A DNA stretch of 64,000 bases from positions 103,165,540 through 103,229,539 of the forward strand of contig OX638130.1 of the NCBI GenBank assembly GCA_951804985.1, given 5' to 3'. Positions 1 through 11,700 of this stretch are shown in pieces; positions within the stretch are counted from its first letter, which is position 1; each line of letters starts with the position of its first letter. A program made the translations under genes and the position numbers. The notes under the pieces are model-generated. The model was not told the DNA's origin and ran no database searches. It saw nothing but the letters and a program-made list of their open reading frames with translations. The DNA comes from Dryomyza anilis (lineage: Eukaryota > Arthropoda > Insecta > Diptera > Dryomyzidae).

Positions 1-229
1 TTTATTTGCATATGTAAATGTTTTTGGTGAATGCAAAGATTTATGAAAATAAATAAAAAATGGAAGCTGCAACGAATTTGTAACAAATTGATCAGATTTT
101 AAAACACTTTATATAAAAAAGGCATAATATTTAATATTCAATGATTTTGGGCTTTTAAACGTTGTAGTTATCAAAGTTTTAAAAATTGAGTTTGAGCGGA
201 AATTGTGATTAAGTTCGAGCAAATTTAAT
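1..229. other. Frq intron sequence, AT-rich
   Basis: This is AT-rich intronic DNA left of the TATAAAA array. No exon, splice site pair or repeat boundary can be supported here. Confidence 0.6.
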
Positions 230-2172
230 AAAATATAAAATATAAAATATAAAATATAAAATATAAAATATAAAATATAAAATATAAAATATAAAATATA
301 AAATATAAAATATAAAATATAAAATATAAAATATAAAATATAAAATATAAAATATAAAATATAAAATATAAAATATAAAATATAAAATATAAAATATAAA
401 ATATAAAATATAAAATATAAAATATAAAATATAAAATATAAAATATAAAATATAAAATATAAAATATAAAATATAAAATATAAAATATAAAATATAAAAT
501 ATAAAATATAAAATATAAAATATAAAATATAAAATATAAAATATAAAATATAAAATATAAAATATAAAATATAAAATATAAAATATAAAATATAAAATAT
601 AAAATATAAAATATAAAATATAAAATATAAAATATAAAATATAAAATATAAAATATAAAATATAAAATATAAAATATAAAATATAAAATATAAAATATAA
701 AATATAAAATATAAAATATAAAATATAAAATATAAAATATAAAATATAAAATATAAAATATAAAATATAAAATATAAAATATAAAATATAAAATATAAAA
801 TATAAAATATAAAATATAAAATATAAAATATAAAATATAAAATATAAAATATAAAATATAAAATATAAAATATAAAATATAAAATATAAAATATAAAATA
901 TAAAATATAAAATATAAAATATAAAATATAAAATATAAAATATAAAATATAAAATATAAAATATAAAATATAAAATATAAAATATAAAATATAAAATATA
1001 AAATATAAAATATAAAATATAAAATATAAAATATAAAATATAAAATATAAAATATAAAATATAAAATATAAAATATAAAATATAAAATATAAAATATAAA
1101 ATATAAAATATAAAATATAAAATATAAAATATAAAATATAAAATATAAAATATAAAATATAAAATATAAAATATAAAATATAAAATATAAAATATAAAAT
1201 ATAAAATATAAAATATAAAATATAAAATATAAAATATAAAATATAAAATATAAAATATAAAATATAAAATATAAAATATAAAATATAAAATATAAAATAT
1301 AAAATATAAAATATAAAATATAAAATATAAAATATAAAATATAAAATATAAAATATAAAATATAAAATATAAAATATAAAATATAAAATATAAAATATAA
1401 AATATAAAATATAAAATATAAAATATAAAATATAAAATATAAAATATAAAATATAAAATATAAAATATAAAATATAAAATATAAAATATAAAATATAAAA
1501 TATAAAATATAAAATATAAAATATAAAATATAAAATATAAAATATAAAATATAAAATATAAAATATAAAATATAAAATATAAAATATAAAATATAAAATA
1601 TAAAATATAAAATATAAAATATAAAATATAAAATATAAAATATAAAATATAAAATATAAAATATAAAATATAAAATATAAAATATAAAATATAAAATATA
1701 AAATATAAAATATAAAATATAAAATATAAAATATAAAATATAAAATATAAAATATAAAATATAAAATATAAAATATAAAATATAAAATATAAAATATAAA
1801 ATATAAAATATAAAATATAAAATATAAAATATAAAATATAAAATATAAAATATAAAATATAAAATATAAAATATAAAATATAAAATATAAAATATAAAAT
1901 ATAAAATATAAAATATAAAATATAAAATATAAAATATAAAATATAAAATATAAAATATAAAATATAAAATATAAAATATAAAATATAAAATATAAAATAT
2001 AAAATATAAAATATAAAATATAAAATATAAAATATAAAATATAAAATATAAAATATAAAATATAAAATATAAAATATAAAATATAAAATATAAAATATAA
2101 AATATAAAATATAAAATATAAAATATAAAATATAAAATATAAAATATAAAATATAAAATATGAAATATAAAA
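230..2172 (+). repeat. (TATAAAA)n tandem array, about 275 copies
   Basis: This is a near-perfect head-to-tail array of the 7-mer TATAAAA over about 1.9 kb. A single substitution and a slip are visible only at the right edge (about 2160-2172). Open frames across it (YILYFIF-type translations on the minus strand) are artefacts of a stop-free 7-mer. The unit equals the canonical TATA-box core in plus orientation, antisense to Frq. It lies in the Frq intron downstream of exon 5. Confidence 0.98.
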
Positions 2173-2659
2173 TAAAATTTAACACATACATGTTTTTGCA
2201 ATATTTAAAAACATTTTTAATATCATGTTGCATATTTGTAGATATTTGTGGAATTGTTGTTCGATTAAATATTTGACATTTTAATACCATTTACAAATAT
2301 ATATGTTTTTCTTTAATACAAATTGTATTTTTAAAGATACTTTAAATGCCAAGTATTAAAAAATCAACAATTTATGCCCAAAAGCATTCCTTGGTATTTA
2401 AGCACAGTGTCTATAACTATGCTATTAATTTCAAGTGTGCTTGCATTGATTATAAATCATTGAAAACATAAATCATTAAAAACAAAACATAATTTATCAA
2501 TGTGCACAGCACTTATAAAAAAAATACAAAAATAAAAAATAAAACGTAAAACCAGAACAATACAGTATATGTCAAACCATGATAAAATGTGAAACACAAA
2601 CAAACAAATAAATCTGGTAGCATCATAAACATGCCATTCCATTATATTTTTTGACTTAC
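2173..2659. other. Frq intron sequence, no features seen
   Basis: This is AT-rich intron between exon 5 and the heptamer array. I see no further Frq exon, repeat unit or RNA gene in it. Confidence 0.6.
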
Positions 2660-2738
2660 ATTGCAATTTCTCATCCAGGTTTCCCTTCGATGTTACGGAT
2701 AAAGCGCGTATAAATTCCTCGAATTCTATGGAACCATC
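2660..2738 (-). CDS. Frq: Frq coding exon 5 (residues 77-102)
   Basis: The acceptor is CCCACACAG|GAT and the donor is CAAT|GTAAGTC. The 79 nt encode [20 protein letters not shown] and the following LDEKLQ, plus the first base of Trp103. This completes the EF-hand 2 calcium loop and its exiting helix. The next exon is not present between here and base 1, so the gene runs off the left edge. Confidence 0.97.
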
Positions 2739-5700
2739 CTGTGTGGGCGAATGTGACCCGAAGAACACAATATAAAAATGAAAAATAAAAACATCAGAGA
2801 GGTAGAGAAGAGAAACCACAAAATTATATAATTAGTTGTTGTACAGAGGATGCGGTGTAAGGAGATAAAGAAACTAATCCATAAATCAACCAAATGTTGA
2901 ATGTTCTACTTGGGGGCTCTTATGAAGTCTTGGTTGTTGCATGATTCACACAAAACTACACCTACCAACTACTATACTATTTATCTATATAGGGGCGAGG
3001 AGGAGGACGTCTTTTTGTCAGTTTAACTTTGTTGGTCTCGGTCCAACGATGGTAACCTCTACTATGCTCGTCGTTTGCTTTGTCTGCTGCTCTTCTCAAA
3101 GTTTGTTCGAAACTTTATTAGTTTCCCTGACAGAATTGATTCATTTGACTTCATGCTAACGTGCGACGTTCTTTTGTTTCACGTTCTATGCGCCAACAAA
3201 TTTTCTTTGACTTGTCGAATAATGTTGGCATAATTCTTGGTCCAAGTTGCTTTTGTTATTTTGTTGCTGTATACGTTGTTGTCATGTTTAATTATTGTTG
3301 TATCTTAATTCTGATTTAATAAGCATTAGTTTAGCTTATTTCCTAATTTGCTATAATTAAGTAATTCGACAAAATGGAGGCTACTAATGATGAGCTTATC
3401 GAACACTTTAGCTTGTGGGCTTTAATGGCAAAGATATTCAATTAAATTCTTTCCGAAATAGTTCTGAAATATTCAAAATCGATACAAATCGTATTCATTT
3501 TGTAAGCATTAGTTTAGATTATTTGCTATAATTAAATAATTCGGCAAAATGTGAAAGGTTTTTGAAAAAAAAAATAAAAAAAACCTAAACATTATATCTA
3601 TGGATTTAAAATATTTTACTTAAAATAAATATCATCTATATCATGTTTTCATTCAAGCAGAAAAAAATTCCATCAAATCCCATTAAAATTGGTCAATAGG
3701 ACAATTATTGATTTAATAGTATACAAAAAATAAATCTTTTCATTTAAACTCAAAAGTAATGTCATTGTATTTTATAGTATTTAATGGTATTATCCGATTA
3801 AAACAATAATTTATCCTATTGACTATTTTTATTAATAGTAAAAAAACTATTATTTATATAGTATTTTTTTTCTGGTTGTATAAGAGATAAATCTAAAACC
3901 AAAACATAACAGACTATAAACTTTTTTATTGTTACATAATTTACTGTTTTTTATTTTATATTATTTTTATTTTAAATTAACTATTTTTTTTTAATGTTAT
4001 TTTTTTTATATATTTTGTAACATTGCTTAAATTTAAATTATATACTTTTAAATTCTGTTACATTGATTTGCAATTTAAAAAGATAATAAAACGTTTTAAT
4101 AAAAAGAAATTAATAAAAGTAGTTAAAAAATATAAGATAAAAATTAAATTAAAAAAAATTAAAAAAATAAAATAAAAAAATTTAAATAAAATTTAAAAAA
4201 TGATAGATCTTTTTTTGTTTTTATAATTTTTTTTTATTTTATTTTAATTTTTTTTTTATTTAATTTTTATCTTATCTTATTTTATTTTCTTTTTTTTATC
4301 ATTTTTTATTAATTTTTCTTTTATTAAAAACATTTTATTATTTTTTGTTGTTATTATTTTTTTTATATATTTTTATAATATTCTATAATATTTTATTTTA
4401 ATTCATGTAGTTTTTATTTTAGTTTTATTATAATTTTTTATTTATTTTATTTCATTTTTATTTTTAATTTTTTTTTTTTATTTTATTTCCTTATTTATAT
4501 TGACATTACTTTATATTGACATTACTTTTATTTAAAATAAAAATTTCTTTTATTTTTATTTTAAATTTATTTATTTGTTACTATTGATAAAAATAAAAAA
4601 ATGTAAATAAAATTTAAAAAATGGAAGATCTCTTTTTGTTTTTATAATTTTGTTTTTATTTTATTTTATTTTTTTTTTTAATTTAATTTTTATCTTATCT
4701 TATTTTATTTTCTTTTTTTTATCATTTTTTATTAATTTTTCTTTATTAAAAAAATTTTATTATATTTTTTATATATTTTTATAATATTCTATAATATTTT
4801 AATTCACGTAGTTTTTTTTTTAGTTTTTTTTATTATTTTTGATTAATTTTATTTTATTTTTTTTTTTTTTATTTTTATTTCCTGATATTGACATTACTTT
4901 TATTTGAAATAATAAATTTTCTTTTATTTTTATTTTAAATTTATTAATTTGTTACTATTGTTTATTTTATTTTAATGGCTTTAATTGTTTTTATTGTATT
5001 TTTATCATTTTTTAGATTATTTTATTTATTTTTTAATTTCTTTTTAATACATTTTATTTAATATTTAATACATAGTTTCAATTTAAATATAGATATTTTA
5101 TTTATTTCTTTTTACATTGATTTATAATATACAATTTTTATATTTATATGTTTTTTAGAATATTAATTTATTTTATATTAATTTTTATTTTTTGTTTATT
5201 TTATTTTTATTATTTATTTTTTATATTAATATTTTTTTGTTTTGTTTATTTTATTTTTATTTTTTGTTTATTTTTTTTAATTATTCTTAGTTTTATTTTG
5301 TAAACATTTTAGTTTTTATTTAATTTTAAATTATATATTTTGTTTTTTTTTTTATAATTTTCTATATTATTTTTTAATTTCCTCCTTTTTTTTAATTTAC
5401 TCCTTTATTTTAAGTTTGCTGCTTTTATATTATATTTTTTTATTATTTTTATTATCAATTATCTTTTTTTTTGTTTTCCTCTATTTTTTATTTCTTTTTT
5501 AGTTATTTTTATTTTGATTTATAAAAATATTTTTTTCCTATTTTTTTTTTAATTAGTTTATTTTCATTTTTCTTTTTTATATTTCTTTTATTTTCATTTA
5601 TTATTTCAGTATATTTTTTTTTACTTTTTTATTTTTTTTATTTTAATTTAATTTTTTTATATTTTTTCTTTGTAATTTATATTTCTTTTATATTACATTG

Positions 5701-8700
5701 TATTTCAAAGTTACACATTTTTTGTTGTTGTTTTGTGTTATTTTTTATATTATTAGTCAATATAACTAATAAAAAATATATATTTTAGTAAATTACATAT
5801 ATTTTATTTGCATAACTTCAAATATTGCTAATGCTCTCATAAATATAATTCATTACATTAAATTTTAATGAATTGTAATTTTTATATGTTCCTCGTTTAA
5901 TTCTTATTCACAATAATTTCATAAAATGAAAATTTACAAAAAGTGTCATTAATCTAAATTGCTTAATATCATGACTAAGTGTTGTGATTTGCGTGCTACA
6001 TCAAATTAGCCTCATGCAACAACTCAACTGAAGAACTCTCATGTCACAGCACCTCCTCCTCCGGTTGTTCTTTACACAATTTCAATTTTAGCAATATGTA
6101 ATTTCAATCTTTATCAATAAAGTCAAATCTGCCATAGAGTATATTATATGACAGACATTGCGGCACTCACGATATGCATGCTACTACCCAGCAGGAACTC
6201 TTTATAATGTAAAGCATATTAAAAAATATTTTATTTCCTATGCAACCTATTTCTGCCATAAAATTCTTAACAAATGTTATGTTTTTAAGATATTTCAGCT
6301 GTATACTCAGCTAAGAATGGTAATTAATTGTATCCAAGTCCTTCGATGCCTCGATGCTTTCTCAAATAATTGCAATAAAAAGTTCGATCGTTAAAGCAAC
6401 GATTTGAATTTTAAAAATTTGCAATACTTTCAAATTCTTTAACATTCAACATTTTTCACATCGATATCGAAATATTTTTCGAAGCTATCTCGAATTTGAA
6501 TTATTTTTTCATCGATATCGTGACGAATGTGACGAATGTCATACCAGGATTGGATAAAAAAGTTAAATTTTTCTTTCGAAAGTTTTATGTCGAAAGTTTA
6601 TCATTTTTTTATCGAATTTAAAATTATTTTCATAAATTAATATTTTAAATTATAATAAACCACAAATTTATTATAATATTGCTTTATTGGAAGTTGAAAT
6701 TCTCTTCCTGACCTCTCGGAATTCCTACTGTGCACTTACAAAAATCACACATTAATACTGCTATGCTGTCAATATTACTTACATTATTTTCATCAAAAAC
6801 TCGAAACACCAGTGACGCAAATTTGCTGGGGTCTCCTTGGGGAAAGAATTGCTTGTAAATTTTGATAAAACCCTGCGCAGCAACGAAAAAGTAGAAGAAA
6901 AGCGGAAAAAACACAAAAATAAAATAAAAAAAGAAAAAAAAAATCAAAAAAAAAATAAAATAAAAAAAATAGTAAAAAAACACAGTAAGAAGTAAAAAAA
7001 AATAGTTTTATTGAAAAAGAAGATAAAAATGAAATGAAAAAGAAAAGAAAAATATTTATAAAAGGAAAATAAAATAAAATAAAAATTAAAAGAAAACGAA
7101 ACAAAAAAGAAAACGAAAAAGAAAAAAAAGAAAATAAAAGTAAAGAAAAAAGGAAAAAGAAATAGAAAATGAAAAAGAAAATAAAAAAAAAATAAAAAAA
7201 GAAAAATAAAAAAAAGAAAAATTAAAAAAAAGAAAAAGAAAAAAAAGGAAAAATGAAAAATGAAAAAGGAAAAAGTAAAGGAAAAAGAAAAAGAAAAGGA
7301 AAAGGAAAAGGAAAAGGAAAGGAAAAGGAAAAGGAAAAGGAAAAGGAAAAGGAAAAGAAAATTAAATTTAATTAAAAAGAAAATTAAAAAGAAAATTAAA
7401 ATTAAAAAAGGAAAATAAAAAGAAAAGTAAAAATATAAAAAAAATAAAAGAAAATTAATAAGGAAAAGAAATTTAAAATAGAAAAGTGAGAAAGTAGACG
7501 AAAATTAAGAAAAAGTTATATATAAATAAAAGGAAATAAAGAAAAAAAGGAATAGGGAATAAAGAGAAGAAAAGATGAAAAGAAGAAAAGAAAAAATAAA
7601 ACGAAAATGAAGAAAAATGGAAAAAAGAAGAAGGCAAATAACGGAAATGAAAAGATAAATAATACAGCAAAAATAGAAAACATACGAACAATATGAAGAA
7701 GTAATATATAAAAAAAAGGAAATAAAGATAATATAAAAGAAAAAAGGGGAAAAAACAAAAGAAGATGAAAAAAAAAAGAAAAAAAGGAAAAAGAAAAAAA
7801 GGAAAAAAATAAAAAAGAAAAAAAAGAAAAAAAAGAAAAAAAAGAAAGAAAAAAGAAAAGGAACAGAACAGAGCAGAAAAAGAGAAGGCAAATAAAAATT
7901 AAGTAGAAAAAAAATTAAGAAGAAGTAAAAAGATCAAATGAAACAAGAAAATGAAGAAAGAAATCAAAAGATCAAAAATAAAAACAGAAGAAAAAAAATC
8001 CAAAAAAAAAGGAAAATAAAAATTTAAGAAAAGCAAAATATGTATAAAGAAAAATATAAAGAAAAACAATAAAAATAAAAATTAATGAAACATTAAAATA
8101 AAAAGAAGAAGAAAACAAAAATATTTTAAAAGAGTATTAAAAATAAAAAGTATGATTTAGAAACAACCAAGAAAATTAAATGACAAGACGAAGTAAATGA
8201 GAAACATAAGCAAAACACACACAGTGGCGGTGACGTTGACGTTGATGGTTGACAGCGACAGTGTTGTAAAGCGCGCATTTGATTTAAAACACACACACAC
8301 AGACACATACGATAAAAGGACAAAGCCATTGCAAAGTACAAAATGTTGTCGTAGACGTCGTCGTCGTTGTCGTCGTCATCATCGTCGTCGCCAGCGTCGT
8401 GTTAAAGTCAACGCAGGATTTTGTGCAAAAGTCAAGCGGTGGTGGTGGTGATGGCGATTGAGGTTGAGGTTGAGGACAGGGTTTGTTTGAGGTGATGTTC
8501 AAGTTGATGTTGATGGTTTTGGTGTTGGTTGTGGAGAACAAATTGTTGTAGAACAAGTTGTAGAGAAAATCCGCAACATTTAAATAAGTTGTTGTTGTAG
8601 ATTTTAGAGTCAAAAAATGGTTTTTAAGTTATTTGTTTAAGTTGTTTTTTTATGCAACAGCCAGAGTGATTTTTTTTTTTTTTTGGTTGAGTTTTTGATC

Positions 8701-11700
8701 ACGATCCAAAGTTTCCAAGCAGCGTGTGAAAAACACATTTGTAAAATGAGCAAAAAAAAGAGATAAAAGAGAAAAAGGAAAAAAATGGATGAAAATTTGT
8801 GGTTTTCGTGTTTAGAAATTGTTTCTTATTTATTTAAAAAAAAATATAGCAGCAAATATTTATTTGCGTAAATCTCGTCTTGACACTTTTTAATGTCAAG
8901 ATTTCGACGGAGATGACATCATAAAACCAACTACAACACTTACTTGCTCCGTGAGTAAACCATTAGGACAGTCTTTCAGAAAACCTTTATGCCTGACAAA
9001 TTGGAAAAAGAAGAAAAAATACAGAAAAATATAATTTATATGGATGACGAATTAGAAGAGCTGTTTTTGTCAAATGTGCTGCTGCCAACTAATTTGTTGC
9101 AACTGATGCACTTACCACTGACGTATCTCCTTTTCTGTGACTGAAAATAGAAGAAAATTTAAAAGGTTAATATATGAAAATATTTTAAAGATGAAAAGCT
9201 TTTTTTATTCATTTTATGTTTAATAAAATTTTAGTAATTATTTTAATTTTTGGGAAAAATTGAATTTTTAGTGAAAATTTTAATTTATAGTGAAAAATTG
9301 AATTTTTAGTGAAAAATTGAATTTTTAGTGAAAAATTGAATTTTTAGTGAAAAATTGAATTCTTAGTGAAAAATTGAATTTTTAGTGAAAAATTGAATTT
9401 TTAGTGAAAAATTGAATTTTTAGTGAAAATTTTAATTTTTAGTGAAAAATTGAATTTTTAGTGAAAAATTGAATTTTTAGTGAAAAATTGAATTTTTAGT
9501 GAAAAATTGAATTTTTAGTGAAAAATTGAATTTTTAGTAGAAAATTGAATTTTTAGTGAACATTTTATTTTTCACGTAAACCATTACATTTTTGTCCTGT
9601 AATCACGTACAATTCACCTATTACCTATTACCTGCCCGTTTCCAAAATATGCCTTCTATGTGCCATTAAAATTCCATAAAATTTGACAAACTCCAGACAC
9701 AAAATTTCTGTCATTTTGCAGGCATATTTCGGCCATATTCAAAAGGTTAAATGGAAGATTTTGGGAAGTGTATAACAGGTTGTCAAATTTCGTAGAATTT
9801 TATTTGCAGAATCACGGCATATTTTGGAGGCGTGCATAATAAAGACAGCTCTGTTTGAAATAAAATTTGGTGAAATTTTATTTGTAGATTCACGGCATGT
9901 TTTGGGAACGGACAGAAAACAAACAGCTTGTGGTACAGAGTCTGCCTTTGTCTTTTTAAAATACGTCGAAAAAATGTTTCCAAAAATTTTGTCAGGGTCA
10001 AACATTTTTTTATTGCGCCTCCCGAAACAATACGTTTGGCATTTTTCAGGAATATTTCGGGCATATTTCCGGCAAACACACAGATAAATGGAATATTTTG
10101 GGAAGTATATAACAGGTTGCAAAATTTTGTGGAATTTTAATGGCAGATTCACGGTATATTTTAGTTACGGGCAGAAAACAGACAGCTTGTGATACAAACT
10201 TCGCATTTATCTGTTTGAAATATGTCGAAAAAATGTTTCTTAGCTGTTTCGACCTGCCTGTGGTTATTATATTTTTCTATTATTTGCTTTCTACATAAAT
10301 TATTCGCTCTCTTTGCTACGAATAAACTTTAAGCAACTCTCGAACGGATAACAATATTATCCAAAATAAAGTTTCCAGTTCGGTTCGGTTCTGCTGTATT
10401 CAGTACTGCTTTCTTTTTATTACAATTGCATATGTGTGCTGCTGACAAAGTCAAGTCACAATCATGTTACCACCACAATCGCTTTATCTATCCTACCCCC
10501 CAAGTCAAAGTTACTTGAGCACAAAGTCTGTTTTACACACACTGAAACATATATGATTTTATGCATTTTCCATACCATAATGCAACAGAAATTCTTTTCT
10601 ATTTTTTTGTGCTGGATGTCTTTGGCAAAATATCAACTTTTATGCATTCAGTTGCAACTTTTTATTTTTTCTCAATATAATATGACAAAAATTGTTTACA
10701 TTGCAACAGCATATTGCAGGCTGAATTGCGCTGCAATATAAAAACAAAATATAGAAATGTATAAAAATTGTATAATATAAAATTATTGAAATGGCAATAA
10801 TAATATTGCGATGATGCATATTTCAAGTATTTGAATTGCAAAAATTATTTAACAACATTTTACTGTATAACGAAAATTTAAGGAGAATTTGAAAAGATGT
10901 TTTTTTGCTTATTTTTTGATTATTCTGATTATAGATATTTGTAAAGTTTTATAATCTTCATCGATTTGTAATTCTCTTTCGATCGAAAAACAATAATAGA
11001 ATGGAATTTATTTCTTAGAACTTTAACGCATTAAATTATATTGAAATAGATGAATTTTGTATTGAAAAATCTTATTTTAGTACAGTAAGAAATAATTTAG
11101 ATGTAAAAGAAATTAAAAAATGACTTCAGTCGGAAGTTAGAAAACGTTGGAATGTACACGCTACAAATGGTTCTCCCAATTATAATTTTGTAAGCATAAT
11201 ATATATCTTTGGAGATTTATGCAAACAAAATTATTATTACATTGCAAAACATTATTATAATAACAGTCAATTATATTTTTATTTTCTTTCAAACATATTT
11301 ATGTTTAAAAAGAACCATTGGCTTAAAGTGGGACATGCAAAATATTTAAAATTACAATTTTTGGAATTGTTTGATATCAAAATCTTTATAAACTAGTAAC
11401 GATATAGTAACGAGATCAATTTCTTTCTTGTAGAAATTTCTAAAATACGTCGAAAACAATAAATACGTAAAATCTTTAAAATTAGAAATAAGATAGAATT
11501 TGTATGTCGAAGAATTTTGTCGTTTCAACTGCATGCTCCGAGTTGTGGTATAATAGAATCTGTCTTTGTACTGTCTGTATATCGGTCTGTCTTTCAATAA
11601 AAATTCCCAGTTACTCTGTGTTTAAGTATTCTGCGCTGGAATCTTTTTTTATTATCTGTTTGTTGCTCTGTCAGTTTTATTGTTTGCTGCTACACAATAC

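Noticed and set aside
209..2290. Long minus-strand open frames of repeated YILYFIF residues
   Set aside because: They simply translate the stop-free (TATAAAA)n array; period 7 nt gives a 7-residue period. There is no protein evidence.
6684..7104. F- and Y-rich N-terminal extensions of the frame containing Frq exon 4
   Set aside because: The part before the CAG acceptor at 6873 is the pyrimidine-rich intron, not coding; only 6783-6872 is exon.
7473..7891. Poly-F/S frames on the minus strand
   Set aside because: Pure composition of the purine/pyrimidine tract.
8197..8613. Arg/His-rich and Thr-rich frames on opposite strands
   Set aside because: Produced by CGT, GGT and GTT triplet repeats; no domain and both strands open.
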